Positions 16,763-28,700 of a DNA stretch of 64,000 nt are shown one piece after another; the first letter of the stretch is position 1, and each line of letters starts with the position of its first letter. The translations under genes were made by a program, and so were the position numbers. Source of the stretch: a virus. Location: positions 20,064 to 84,063 of IMG/VR virus record IMGVR_UViG_3300017755_003154; one strand, written 5' to 3'. Below the pieces are notes generated by a model, which worked only from the letters and a program-made list of their open reading frames with translations, ran no database searches and was not told the DNA's origin.

Positions 16763-18236
16763 CTTTTAAAACACACTCTATTAACTGCTCAGTATCAGAA
16801 GTACTAGACTCTAATGCTATGCCAACTAACCCATTACTTGCAATAGTTGAAGCACACCCGTCTTGCCATGCATAAACTGCTTGCCCTTTTGAAACTGGAC
16901 CTTTTACTCTTACAGGTACACGACCTTTGAGTGCAACTGCTTGACCGTCGGCCATGCTATTCATTAAGTATGCTGGGTTTTCTGATATAACACCAATTGC
17001 AAAATCACTCACTTTTGCTGGACGAACTTCTTTTTCTCCTCCAACTGCCATTACTGTACCAACTGGCTGATGCTCTGCTGTTTCATAATTTTCTGCTAAG
17101 TCAGCGTATTGTGCTTGTGTTGCTGTTCCTCTAAAAAAGTTTGCATGTAAATCACCTGAACTATCACGTAACGCAGTTGTGTTTGCAATAGCACTTGTGT
17201 CACCTGCATAATCTGAACTACTAAATTTAATTGCACTAGCACTTGTTGCATTACCGTTGAAGTTATCTGCCCAAACATTTGACCATTTAGCAATACTTGA
17301 TCCTAATGTATATGTGCTTGTTGAGCCTGGATTAATACCTGTTGACTGAATTACAACACTATTAGTTTGAACACTATTAGCATTACTTGTTTTAAATCTT
17401 ATAATGTTGTTTGTACCAACTTCATTAGCAATAACACCTTGGTTACCATTTTCAATATAAATGTGTAAGTCGTTTTGGTCACCTACAGTAATACCTGCAT
17501 CTGGAAACCTTACAATATCATCAAACGTTGTTGGTACGCCTGGTGTACTTTGTACAAAACTGCTAGGAAGTAATCCACCTAATCTTAATGCATTGCTCGA
17601 TGTTCCCCAATAATAATGATTAGTTGATGTTACACCGTTTGTTGCGTCTGTAGTATTAACTAATGTTAATCCTTTCTTGATAACATCATAACCTGTAATT
17701 GCATTTGTAGGATCTGTTGAATCAATTGTAAACTCTTGTCCACTGATAATATATATAATTTCATCTTCAATTGTTGCGGCAATTACACTGTGATTAACAT
17801 TTGCAGTATCACGCACTGTTTTACTTTGCATTTGCGTTAAACCTGTACCAGCGCCTTGCGGACCAACTAGTACAAAAGATGTTCCATTGTAAGTGTATAG
17901 TTGACTGTTACCTGAATCCCACCAAAAGTCACCTGCTGTTAAACCAAGTGGCTGTGTGGTTGAAACTTCTGCACCGCCAGTTGTTTTAAACTTTGAACCA
18001 TCGTAGAACTTAATTTTTCCGTTTGTTGAATCATGCCATATCTGTCCGCTAATTGGTTTAGGCGGTTGAGATGTTCCGCTAAAATTTTCTAACAAAAACA
18101 AAAAGTTTTCGTTCTGTATTTCGCCGTATCCGGCGTAGTTCTTACCAACAAACGTTAAGTCTGTTGTAACATCAACGGTACCATCTTGCACTACTACTAG
18201 TGTTGCGCCGCTGTATTTGTTAATTGTATAAGCCAT
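16758..18236 (-). CDS. Tail fibre protein with Peptidase_G2-like C-terminus
   Basis: 492 residues. The first ~140 residues form a module shared with the next two genes: a short beta start, VGKNYAGYGE, NENFLFLLENF and repeated GQIWHD / GDFWWD plus LYTYNGT units, probably the attachment domain to the baseplate. The middle is a beta-rich shaft. The last ~120 residues (ADLAENYET, AIGVISENPAYLMN, VALKGRVPVRVKGPV) resemble the C-terminal Peptidase_G2/intramolecular-chaperone-like domain of phage fibres, which may assist trimer folding. A late promoter motif lies upstream. Likely host-contacting. Receptor unknown. Confidence 0.75.
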   Translation of the reverse strand: MAYTINKYSGATLVVVQDGTVDVTTDLTFVGKNYAGYGEIQNENFLFLLENFSGTSQPPKPISGQIWHDSTNGKIKFYDGSKFKTTGGAEVSTTQPLGLTAGDFWWDSGNSQLYTYNGTSFVLVGPQGAGTGLTQMQSKTVRDTANVNHSVIAATIEDEIIYIISGQEFTIDSTDPTNAITGYDVIKKGLTLVNTTDATNGVTSTNHYYWGTSSNALRLGGLLPSSFVQSTPGVPTTFDDIVRFPDAGITVGDQNDLHIYIENGNQGVIANEVGTNNIIRFKTSNANSVQTNSVVIQSTGINPGSTSTYTLGSSIAKWSNVWADNFNGNATSASAIKFSSSDYAGDTSAIANTTALRDSSGDLHANFFRGTATQAQYADLAENYETAEHQPVGTVMAVGGEKEVRPAKVSDFAIGVISENPAYLMNSMADGQAVALKGRVPVRVKGPVSKGQAVYAWQDGCASTIASNGLVGIALESSTSDTEQLIECVLKV

Positions 18237-18260
18237 GTTTCAACCCTTTAATTATAACTA

Positions 18261-18268
18261 TATTTATC
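18261..18268 (-). promoter_or_regulatory. Late promoter motif GATAAATA
   Basis: Minus-strand GATAAATA, 25 bases upstream of ATG 18,236, in the 32-base gap between two fibre genes. One mismatch to TATAAATA. Confidence 0.5.
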
Positions 18269-20086
18269 TTACACACTAGATGTTAAGTTTTGACTAAATG
18301 TCCAATTCCCACCTGCTGTGACGTATTCTTTCAACGCTCTAGTTACACTAACTGTAACTACACCCGTTGCATCTGTAAAGCCAATATCTTGTAATACTGA
18401 CTCGTTTTGTACTCCTGCGGCATCTACTGCTATAAATGATTTTGTAGCAACCGCCGCAATATCGATCCCTGTTACACTTGCGCCGCCAAGTGTTGTACAG
18501 TGAATACGTGCAGTTGTACCGTTCGCAACAGTACTTGATGGAACTAAGTCGTTTAAGACCAAACCAATTTGAGTATCATTTAAACCTGTAACATCCATAC
18601 TAAACGAAATTGCAGAACCTGCGATTGCTTCGTCTACATAAACCTTATTTGCTCCATCAGTATCCTGTGTTGGCTGTGCCATCGCAGTAATTTTTTGATT
18701 TGATATATTAAGGTCGCCATTTGGACTAATTGTAATTCCACTAGCGCCTGTTATAGTGCTTCCGTTTATGTTGATGTTATCAACGTCTAATGATGTTAGT
18801 GTTCCTACACTTGTAAGACTTGATGCTGTTACTCCAGTTCCTAATGTTGTTGCATTAAGTACAGAATTCCCTGCAATTTTGTATTCGTTACCTGTAGTAA
18901 CATTAATATTTTCTGTTGCTGTCCAACTGTTTGTTGCTTGTATCCAAGTCCATTTTTTATCTACACCTGTTACTCTTATAACCATACCAGCATCGTCAAC
19001 GCCCGAGTCTGTTAAAAGTGTACTATCACTTGTAATTGCAAGTTCAATTTGTTTATCTTCAACTCGTAATGTGCTTACATCTATACTTGCACTAGAACCT
19101 TCTACTACTAAATTTCCTGTTACACGGATATCACCTGTAACATCTAATGTATACTCTGGTGTGTTATCAAAAATACCTACACGTTTATTTGCCGCGTCTA
19201 TGAATACAGCATCTACTTGCTGTGATCCAGCCGCTGTACTTGTTACTCTAATTGTATAATTTTCATCTAACTGCTGGTTAGCAGTAACAAACGAATTACC
19301 AATTATGCTTTGTACTTGGTTAGCGTTTGGTCCAATAGTAACACCTGCTGAGTTACTTACTGTCAGTGATCCTGTTACTGTGTTATTTGTAGTAGAACTT
19401 ACAAAGTTGTCTGCTCCAACTTTAGTACCGTCTGCTTTAATTAATGCTTTTGCCGCGTCTGCTGTACCTTCAAATAAGAAAGTATCTTTATCAATAATAT
19501 TAATACCTTTTTTGATATTACCTGTAATACCTGTTATTCCATATCCTACTGCTGGAGTAAATTCTACATTACTAATTACAGCGGCTCTAGAAGTAGTTCC
19601 GTCTGTTCCATTACCTAAGTATAAACTTGCAAGTGTACGACTTCTATCTTGGGTATCAAGTACACTTTCAATTCTAAATCCTGTTTCACCTTGACCTGCT
19701 GTATAAATTGGTCCTGCTAATGATAAATCAGTTCCGTCATAAAAGTAAAGTTGGTTGTTGACATTGTCCATCCATAAGTCACCAGCAACCATGTTAGGTT
19801 GTGTTTTTTGCACAAATGGTCCGCCAACTGCTTTAAATACAGTCCCTTCATAAACTTTCAAACGTGCTTCACTAGTATCCCACCAAACTTGTCCTGGTAT
19901 TGGATTAGTTGGTGAGTTTGCATTACTAAAATTTTCTAGTAATTTTATAAAGTTTTCATTAAATGCTTCACCGTATCCGGTGTAGTTTCTGCCTACTAAT
20001 GTTAATGATGTGCTATTAACATCTATAGTACCATCAATTAAATCTACTAGTAATGACCCATCTGTTTTGTTTAGTTTGTATGCCAT
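18269..20086 (-). CDS. Tail fibre protein
   Basis: 605 residues. It opens with the same attachment module as its neighbours (VGRNYTGYGE, NENFIKLLENF, GQVWWD, GDLWMDNVNNQLYFYDG). The central shaft contains the words GIFDNTPEYTLDVTGDIRVTG, common in phage fibres with trimeric beta structure. The C-terminus ends in a distinct beta domain without the collar or peptidase signatures of the other two. The start codon overlaps the upstream stop by one base (TAATG), so the two fibres are co-translated. Probably one of a set of alternative or hetero-oligomeric receptor-binding proteins. Confidence 0.75.
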   Translation of the reverse strand: MAYKLNKTDGSLLVDLIDGTIDVNSTSLTLVGRNYTGYGEAFNENFIKLLENFSNANSPTNPIPGQVWWDTSEARLKVYEGTVFKAVGGPFVQKTQPNMVAGDLWMDNVNNQLYFYDGTDLSLAGPIYTAGQGETGFRIESVLDTQDRSRTLASLYLGNGTDGTTSRAAVISNVEFTPAVGYGITGITGNIKKGINIIDKDTFLFEGTADAAKALIKADGTKVGADNFVSSTTNNTVTGSLTVSNSAGVTIGPNANQVQSIIGNSFVTANQQLDENYTIRVTSTAAGSQQVDAVFIDAANKRVGIFDNTPEYTLDVTGDIRVTGNLVVEGSSASIDVSTLRVEDKQIELAITSDSTLLTDSGVDDAGMVIRVTGVDKKWTWIQATNSWTATENINVTTGNEYKIAGNSVLNATTLGTGVTASSLTSVGTLTSLDVDNININGSTITGASGITISPNGDLNISNQKITAMAQPTQDTDGANKVYVDEAIAGSAISFSMDVTGLNDTQIGLVLNDLVPSSTVANGTTARIHCTTLGGASVTGIDIAAVATKSFIAVDAAGVQNESVLQDIGFTDATGVVTVSVTRALKEYVTAGGNWTFSQNLTSSV

Positions 20087-22110
20087 TAAACTTTCCCTGT
20101 GTAAATTATGTAATTTAAGGACATAAACGGACTTAATGTTTCCATTGCTTGTCCGGTTGTTCCTGCAACACCACCACTTGTGGTTACAGCCTGCCCTGCA
20201 TTTTGTCCTGTTGGTGCATCAAAAGTAATTGATGATACTGGACTGTTTGCATCTTTTGCCGCATCTAATATTGCATAAAACTGTGTACCTTCAACAACTA
20301 AATCATGTTCGTGATCTGGTAAGTTATTTTGTTGTATTGTAACTGTTTCTTGACCGCCACTGTTACCAAGTTCACTACCTTGTAAACCTGTAATTCTACT
20401 TGCCGCTGTTCCGCCCATATCATCTAGACCCATAACAGTTCTACCACGCATATCAGGTAGTGCAAATTTTGCTACACCATTATCACTTAATAATCCTGTT
20501 TGCTTGTATGTAAATCCAATTATTTCAAATAGTTCAGGATAATCTGCTTGTAATATTTCTTGTCCGTAACATAATAACCAAAACGTCGGTGCTGTTGTAC
20601 CTGCATATGGCATCATTACACCTGGTGGATTAACTGGAACTGTTGATAATAAATCTCTTCTACTTACTCTATAAAGTCCAACTTGCCCTTGTACTCTGTT
20701 TAACAAAAATTCGTCACTAGCGTCGACATCACCTGTGTAGGTTTTATTACTAATAAAACTGTTTGCAATAGTTGTTTGAAAAGTTTTTGTGCCACCGCCT
20801 GTTTGTCCGTCAAATATTATAGTTGGCGCACTTACTTCACCTTGTAATTGGAAATTTGTAGAACTAGAAAGTTTGTCTGCACTGCCTGCTCTACCACTTA
20901 CTTGTCCAGTAACGTTACCAGTTAAGTTTCCTATAAAAGTTGTTGCATATATTCCTGTATATTTGTTTGCTAATGATCCAATAGTTCTTGTGTTTGTTAC
21001 ATCTGGAATAATATTTCTAGTTTCTGTATCACCTAGTACATTTATTGTTCCGCCGATATTTAAATCACCTGCAATACCTGTACCGCCTTTTACAATTAAA
21101 CTACCTGTACCAAAGTTTGTACTTGCAGTAGTTCCGTCAATAGTAATTGAATCACTAACTTTAATTTTACCTGTTACATCTAATGCTTCACTTGGTGCTG
21201 TATTATTAATACCAACATTTGTTGTTGAATCAACTCGCATTACTGTCTTTGTAGTACCTTGATCGTTTACACGAAAATCTAAACTAGCACCACTTGTATT
21301 GTGACTAACAACACCAATTTGTCCTTCAACACCTAATGCAACTTGGTTTCCACTACCTAAAATAATACCGTCGTCTGTGTTTACTTTTAATTGTTTTGTT
21401 GTTGTGCTAACAACATCACCACGTAAGAAATTTGCGGCAGGAACCTTTGTACCTGCTACTACTAAATTTTCTGCTTGTTCAGCAGGCCCATAAAATCTTG
21501 CGGCACCATCACCTGTTATATCTGCTGTGCTTAAATTAATACCTGGATTAATTTGACCAAAGCCGTTTATTTCTGCTCTTGCTGTAAATGTATCGGCACT
21601 AATAATTGCAACCGGTTTAGCATTTATATCAACTTGTAGTGCAGTGTACTCTTTATTGTCTTGTGCTAATATAGTTACTGGACTTACACCTGTACTTAAA
21701 CCACCAGCGTACTCCGGACCAATTAGTGTCCAGCCAGAACCTGTATACAAATATAATTGTTGGTTATCAGTATCAACCCAAAGATCACCTGTGGTACTAC
21801 TTGCGGCTTCTGGTTGGTTGGTTGCTTTTTTCAAACCACCACTTGCTACCCAATTTGTTCCATCGTATACTCTAAGTTGTTCGCTACCTACTGTAGTATC
21901 GTACCATAATTGTCCTTCAACTGGATTTGATGGAGAAGATGCGTTAGCAAAGTTTTCTAATATCTTTAAAAAGTTTTGATTAAATTCAACACCATAACTA
22001 GTGGTATTACGTCCAACTAAACTTAAACTAGTTGATACGTTGATTTCATTGTCTTCAACTGTGACGCTACCTTTGTTTGTTACGTCAGTGAAATTAATTG
22101 TATAAGGCAT
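20086..22110 (-). CDS. Tail fibre protein with phage Tail Collar domain
   Basis: 674 residues. The N-terminal attachment module matches the other two fibres (VGRNTTSYGVEFNQNFLKIL, GQLWYD, GDLWVDTDNQQLYLYTG). The shaft contains NVGINNTAPSEALDVTG. The C-terminal ~180 residues are a Tail Collar domain (PF07484-like): PPGVMMPYAGTTAP, WLLCYGQEIL, LPDMRGRTVMGLDDMGG and NLPDHEHDL, as in T4 gp12-type short fibres. His pairs in PDHEHD may bind metal along the trimer axis, as in gp12. It lies three bases from the 201-residue structural gene upstream and overlaps the next fibre by one base. Confidence 0.85.
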   Translation of the reverse strand: MPYTINFTDVTNKGSVTVEDNEINVSTSLSLVGRNTTSYGVEFNQNFLKILENFANASSPSNPVEGQLWYDTTVGSEQLRVYDGTNWVASGGLKKATNQPEAASSTTGDLWVDTDNQQLYLYTGSGWTLIGPEYAGGLSTGVSPVTILAQDNKEYTALQVDINAKPVAIISADTFTARAEINGFGQINPGINLSTADITGDGAARFYGPAEQAENLVVAGTKVPAANFLRGDVVSTTTKQLKVNTDDGIILGSGNQVALGVEGQIGVVSHNTSGASLDFRVNDQGTTKTVMRVDSTTNVGINNTAPSEALDVTGKIKVSDSITIDGTTASTNFGTGSLIVKGGTGIAGDLNIGGTINVLGDTETRNIIPDVTNTRTIGSLANKYTGIYATTFIGNLTGNVTGQVSGRAGSADKLSSSTNFQLQGEVSAPTIIFDGQTGGGTKTFQTTIANSFISNKTYTGDVDASDEFLLNRVQGQVGLYRVSRRDLLSTVPVNPPGVMMPYAGTTAPTFWLLCYGQEILQADYPELFEIIGFTYKQTGLLSDNGVAKFALPDMRGRTVMGLDDMGGTAASRITGLQGSELGNSGGQETVTIQQNNLPDHEHDLVVEGTQFYAILDAAKDANSPVSSITFDAPTGQNAGQAVTTSGGVAGTTGQAMETLSPFMSLNYIIYTGKV

Positions 22111-22113
22111 CTA

Positions 22114-22719
22114 TTAAACTCCTGACAAACTTTGTACACGCACTGTATAATCAATTTGAACTAATCTGTTTAAACTTTTTTGTACAGGGTGGAAAATAAC
22201 ATGGGTAATTAATCTACCTGTGCCTGATGGGCTATAACTCTTAAGTCCTAGTTCGTCAAACACATAAAGGTTATCTGTATCTGTAGCAGTATCAAATGCA
22301 TCTTGACCTTCTGGTTCACCGTAATCTAACAAACAAGTTACAACAACATCTGTGTAATTTGTTCCACTAACATGACGAGTTTCAATCTTGTTTCTTACAG
22401 GATCTGTGTTGCTTGTACTCCTGTCATCTACTACTTTAGTAAATGTTTGATTATACAAACTTGCATTTGTTCCTGTACTATTTGGAGTTAGGTATGTAAT
22501 TACACCTGTTGGATCAACGCTTGTACCACCGTTACCAAAACTCATTTCGTATATCATCCCTTGACCTTGATTTGCAAGGCTTTCTGCAAGAGCAATACTC
22601 ATATTCTCGTAGTGAATAGCATTACGCTTATCAACATACACTTCGCCAGTTTTAGGGTCATGTATTTTGATATGTCCTTTAACTACTACTCCGCTTTTAT
22701 CATTTAATTTGTCTGTCAT
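22114..22719 (-). CDS. Virion structural protein (baseplate/fibre region)
   Basis: 201 residues from ATG 22,719. A GTG at 22,731 in the same frame would add four residues, but GAGAG is well placed for the ATG. The start (SGVVVKGHIKIHDPKTGEVY) and end (THVIFHPVQKSLNRLVQIDY) are beta-rich and look like a conserved structural component of marine T4-like phages between the giant baseplate-associated protein and the fibres. No catalytic motif is seen. Could be a connector attaching fibres to the baseplate. That is inference from position. Confidence 0.65.
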   Translation of the reverse strand: MTDKLNDKSGVVVKGHIKIHDPKTGEVYVDKRNAIHYENMSIALAESLANQGQGMIYEMSFGNGGTSVDPTGVITYLTPNSTGTNASLYNQTFTKVVDDRSTSNTDPVRNKIETRHVSGTNYTDVVVTCLLDYGEPEGQDAFDTATDTDNLYVFDELGLKSYSPSGTGRLITHVIFHPVQKSLNRLVQIDYTVRVQSLSGV

Positions 22720-22739
22720 GTTTTCTCTCACTGCTACTG

Positions 22740-22747
22740 TATTTATT
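22740..22747 (-). promoter_or_regulatory. Possible late promoter motif AATAAATA
   Basis: Minus-strand AATAAATA about 20 bases upstream of ATG 22,719, overlapping the stop of the giant gene. The match is good, but its upstream side is coding sequence, so confidence is limited. Confidence 0.4.
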
Positions 22748-25700
22748 TAGGTAGTTCCGTTGTTCTTGCCTTAAGAAACTGTGCAACGTCATTTTCTGCA
22801 TCAACTAGGCTTTCTCCTGCTTTTGTCCATGTTTGTCCAATGCGTCTAACCACCGTAACCTTCTGATCTTGCTCTGGTGTAACTGCTAACCCCAATGTAC
22901 TACCACTTAAAGTGAATTCTACTGGTAAAGTTACGTCTCCCTCGGCACTATCTTGTGCAATAAACCTAGTTACAAAGTTACCCGCACTATCTTTAGTGTC
23001 TACTTGATAACTACTTATCGCATTTTTACGAAGTCTGCGTCCAGCAACAAATACTTCAAACTCATTTACACCTTGTGTAGGTGTAAAGTCTAATTCAAAT
23101 GATGCTGTAGTACCATCTGCTGTAAACACTTGTGTAAGTGTTTGATCTGTGTAAGGAGCATTTTCTCCTGGACTTTGATCTCTTACTTCAGTTCCTGAAG
23201 CAATTAATGTGTTTACACCTGTACCTAATGTACCTCTACGTATTTGACGTAAACTATTTCCTTGCTTCACGTAGTACTCAATTCTTTCACCGTTTATAAA
23301 CACAACACCCGGTATTTGTTTCTTTTTACCTGGTTCAGGTAAATCAGAAGCATCTACTAGTTCAATTCTAGTATCCCACCAATTAAGGTCCTGTGCTAGT
23401 TTATACTTATTCGCATCGTCCAATCGCTTGTAGTGAACGCGGTTCAATATATCTTTAAACTGTCTATATCCAAATCTATGAGTTAATTGCTCTTCTCCAA
23501 ATTGTATTATTTCAACTTTGTCATTTGCACTTAATTTTTTAAGAATTTTTACATGTAGTTTATCTTCTTCTAAGTAATAATCAACATTTGGTGCTAATCT
23601 TACGCCATTTATAATTACCCATACATATTCAGAATCTTGTGATTTATTCCTTAATTCTACAAGTCCGTTACTTAAATTAATATATTCTTTAAAGTTAGTT
23701 GTTCCTGGTACAAGCGTAACTCTACTTACTAAGTTGTATTTGATACGCTCAAAATCTTGTATATCATGATTACTAAATGACGTAATTCTTACTGTTTCTC
23801 CTAGAGTAGGTGCTGTATCAAAATATATTTTGCTTCTATCTTGCAAAAATTTGGTACTGCTATCTGCACCAACGCCTACATAACCAAATGCATATTGTCC
23901 ATCAATGCTAAAGAACACATCTAGTTTGTCTCCAACTCCGCCGATACCTGCTGATAATACAACACTATTATTTGAACTATCCCATCTATATTGAACGTTC
24001 TTCACAAGCAACTCATCATTTAAGTAAACTTCAATGTCCTCACCTCTAACACTATTAGTTAAAAATTGCCATTCTTGAATTTGATACTCTCTAGTTGATG
24101 CATTTGTTATTGTAAAGTCTACATTATAACCTGCATCAAGTATATTATTGTTAAGTTCAACAATAGCATTTTGTGCAGTTGGTAATCCGCCAACTAGTGC
24201 TGGGTTAACATCAAATATTGTTGTTGAACCATCACCGATTAGTGTTTGCACATTAGTTGCACTAAAGTTTTTAGCAGTTGTATAAAATAATCCATAATCA
24301 ACAAGTTGCCCTGCTTGCGGTGCTGTGTCAAATGTAATTACAAAATTTTTGTTTGCATCTTCGGATAATGTAGAATTTATTACTACACCATTTATAGTTA
24401 CATAATGACTTACACCTGTTTGATATTTTAAATTAGTAGTGTATGTATTTGTACTTCCGTCTGCAACAAATTTATTAATGTCTAAAATTTTCTGTCCGCT
24501 TACACCCATTGTAACTATGCTTAATACTTTTCCTGCTGTTGGTGCAGTTGTAAATGTTATTGAATCGTTTACGTAATTAATAGTGTAATCTGTGTTAGCA
24601 ACTCTTACATTATCAATACTTACAAAAACTGCTTCACTATTATGAGGATGTATTCCAGTATTATAAGTTTGTGTTACTCCGTCTGTTTGGAAGAATTGTG
24701 TTTGTACATTACTTGTTCCATCATCTGGTCTGTGGAAAACTTTAATGTCAACTGTATCTGAAATTTTTCCTGGAACAAGTTCTTCAGGTCCAGTAGTTGT
24801 CATTGGTGTAATAAATCCGTCACCATCTACAATAATATCACTTGCATCAATACCTTTAGCATTACTATATGATAATGCGCCTCCAGTTAGTTCAGTGTCA
24901 TAACTTGCAGGGTCTGGTTGAAAACTACCATCACTAGTAGTTTTTCTTATTACAAATATATCATCATCTTTTGTTGTTATTCCAAAGTTTTGGATATTGA
25001 TACTTGTCAATACTCCATCACCTGTAATACTTGTCATAACAGCATTTGGATTTGTAGGATTACTTGGATAATTTGCATCATCAAGTCTTACATTATTTTT
25101 ATAAACATTGTAAACTACTCCATCTTCTAACGGTGTAGTCCAAGTAAGTTCTGCTGTTGAACCGTCTAAGTAAAAAATAATGTCTTCAAATGTTGAGTCG
25201 TAAATATCATATGCTTCTACACCAAAGCCTTTTGTTTCAAATCCACCTGCTTGAGAAAAGTCAAAACTTTTTACTTCTACACCACCAAAGTCAACACCCA
25301 TCATAAGTTGTGAAATATCTTTGCCAATCATTCCATCTATTGGTTTATAGTATGACTGTACTCTATCTTGTGCAGTTAATAAGTCAGGCGCTAATTCATA
25401 ATCCACTTTAATTGTTTTTGTCATTAAAGGAGGTGTATCAAATATAATTCTACCGCGTTTTCTATCATAACTTTTAGTACTATCTACATAATTTAAATAT
25501 GAGTATTCACTTTTTAATAATTCTACTCCGTTTATATAAATCTTTACTTTGGCTCCGTTTAAGTTCATTGGCCAACTCAAATTATATACTGCTGTAACGT
25601 TATCTCCAGTAAATGTTTCTGATCTTGCTACTTCTAAATAATAAGGGTTACCACTTACTCTATCAAATCGTGATATAATATGTGTACCTCTAACTTTACC

Positions 25701-28700
25701 ATTTCCAAGCACTGCTCTTGCAGTACATTTAGTTCCGCCATCTTCTACACTACCATTTAGTATTACATCTGGTGATTTCAAATAACCACTACCAGGATTA
25801 GTAACTTCAATTTTATTTACTTTACCATTATTCAAAAATGCTTTTGCTGTAGCGCCAGTACCACCGCCGCCTTCAATACTTACTATTGGAGGTAAAGTAT
25901 AGTTTGATCCTGAATTACCAACTGAAATTTCTTTTATTTGGTATCCACTATTTTCTAACCAATGCTTATCTGGATAAACGCTAGTACTATTTGATACACT
26001 TGTAATTGTATTATTAGAAACTTTAGCATTACTACTTAAAATTTTCTTTTTAGAAAAACTATATCTAGGCGGTAAATCAAAATCTGCAATTATACTATTT
26101 GTAGGATCAGTTTTTTCGTAACTAGAAACATACTCTCTAATTTTAGTTTTAAATGGTTTTACTTCATTAATATAATCTTGGTAATTGTCAATATTGTCAT
26201 TTTTAAATGTAACCTTTTGCATTAAGTCACCAACATTGTGTTGTGCTTTAATAAATGATGTTTTAAATGCCCAGTCAATATTTGGTTGTTCACTAAATGC
26301 GTAACGTATACTTGCAAGAAACAACTCGTTATAATGTACTTCTAAATTATCAACTAAAATATGATCTCTTAGTGTTTCTAAAACTACTCTAGATTCAGTT
26401 ACAGGTTGATTGTCATAAAATGTTGTATCAAATGTATCAGTATCAAATCCAGTTTTGTTTAAACTAGTATTATATAGTTTAGGACTAAATTGAATAGTTG
26501 CATTTTGCTTTCCTATTACTTTATAGTTTTGTGTGTAATCTTCAGTTTGTAAATTTGCAATTTTTTCTAACAGCAACCAACCGCCTGAACCTATTGAGGA
26601 AATTTTAACTGTTTCACCAATATTATTTTCCAAAGCAGATAACTGGTAACTAAAATCAATTAGACTATCAATTTCTGTAAATTCGCTATATCCTGCCGCA
26701 TACCAATCTGCATAATTCCAATATAAATTTGTATCAAAACGTTGACTTACAGTTCTGTTCCATCTAGTACCAGTGTAGTTATATAGCGACCATTTGTTAG
26801 CAACATTTGAATCACTTGCAACAAGTACACTAAAATTCCTCACTGAAAGTGTAGTATTTTCATCATAACCTATACCTGGATCAACAATATTAATTTTTAT
26901 AATTTGTCCTAGTTCATTTATTTCAGATTCTAATACAGCATCTCTACCAATACCTGTCACTGTAATTTTAGGACCTAATCTAGTTCCACCTACAGTTGAA
27001 TCATAAGTTGGATCTACGTATCCTTTGCCAGAATTAGGAATAGCAACACTTGTAATCTTACCATCTACTACTGTTGGTGTTAACAAGGCTGTAACTCTTT
27101 TTGCTATACCAACAAATGCAAGGTCTTCGTATGTATCAATTTTGATATCATATTCTCTTGAACTTGCAAACGGTGCCGGATCACTTTTTGTCAAATCACT
27201 TATATTAAATTCATCAACAATAATATTTTTTATTAGCACATCATTGACTCGTTCAATAACTTCTTTAAATGCTTCTGATTTATTAAGAAACATAGCCTGT
27301 CTTGGATTGTTACTAATACCGTATTTTGCTTTTGCACTTAGTTTAGGATCTGGCACTAATCTAAATTGAGAATCATAACCAATTAAACTGTCAAACCATT
27401 TACGCTCAATATCTCTTGTAGGCTTGCTTGACCCAATACCTTGTGTTAACATCTGATATTCATTATGAATATTTTGGTCAATGTTATCAAGTGTGTAGTA
27501 ACGTAAATTAAATGCAACATTATTACCGCTCAATAATGGCTCACAGTTAAACAACACATATCTATCTTTTGCCATTAGTCCAACAAATCTATGTCCTTGT
27601 CCTACTGGATCTTCTATTAAACGTTTTACATCATACGCAGTAATTTTTCTATTAGCAGTTGTAGGTACAACACGCTTGTTTGCTACCCAATAATAATATT
27701 TCGCTACGCTAGTATTTGAAATAGGATCCCATTTTAATCTTTGAGAATATACACCATCACCGTATCTACTCAACCCACTTACTCCTGAAGCAATACCGTT
27801 TTCGCTATCTGCTAAGGCATCCCATTCACTTGGCAATAAGTCAGTTTCTACCCATTCGTATACTTCTACACTTGTACCAGGAAATACTTCTCCCCAAAAG
27901 TTAGTTTGGTATGTAACACTATTTTGTTGGTAGTTGTAAAATTTAACTGCACTAATATCCCACCATAGTTGGCCTGCATGTTCTGCACCCCAAGCATTAT
28001 CCTCATCAATAACAACAGTATCATTACCTAGACTATATGCCGCAGGATCATAATACGTTTTATATGATAATTCTTGTTCTGCTGGTCCAGCAATTTTGCC
28101 TTGTACTGGATCAATATAATCTAAGTCTTCAATAAGTGTGTTTGTTTGGGTGTTATATAAAAATGCACCTTTTATCTTTGCAATGTCTACTTGATCAATT
28201 GGGCTTCTGTGTGTTTTCCATGCTTTTGCACCTAATGTTTTTCTAAAGTCAATAATCATACCTTGGAATGTAGTAAGATCAGTAACTTCTGGGATAGCAG
28301 AATATACATGGTTTGTTTTCATTAATAAGTTTTTACCAAAATTAACTGCTAATGGTTCGTCAATAACAAATTCTTGTGCAAATAATAATGACTGATTAAT
28401 TCTTTCGTACATGAATACAACACCGCTGTCCATATCTGTTGATTTAAAGTTTGTAAACTCATCATCAAATATAGTTGTATTATTATCAAATGTAGTTGGC
28501 AATTCAATATCGCCATTTAATGATGTAACTGCTAACTGATTACCGTCAAAATTTAAATAAGCACCAAATTGTTCTGCTTGTTCCCCGTTTGGACTAAACA
28601 CTTCTTGGGTTAAAGTAAACGAACCGTCAACAAGCGTATATACATATACTTTACCTTGATCTTTTTTCTTATCATCATTGTAAGGTTCACCAATAGCAAG

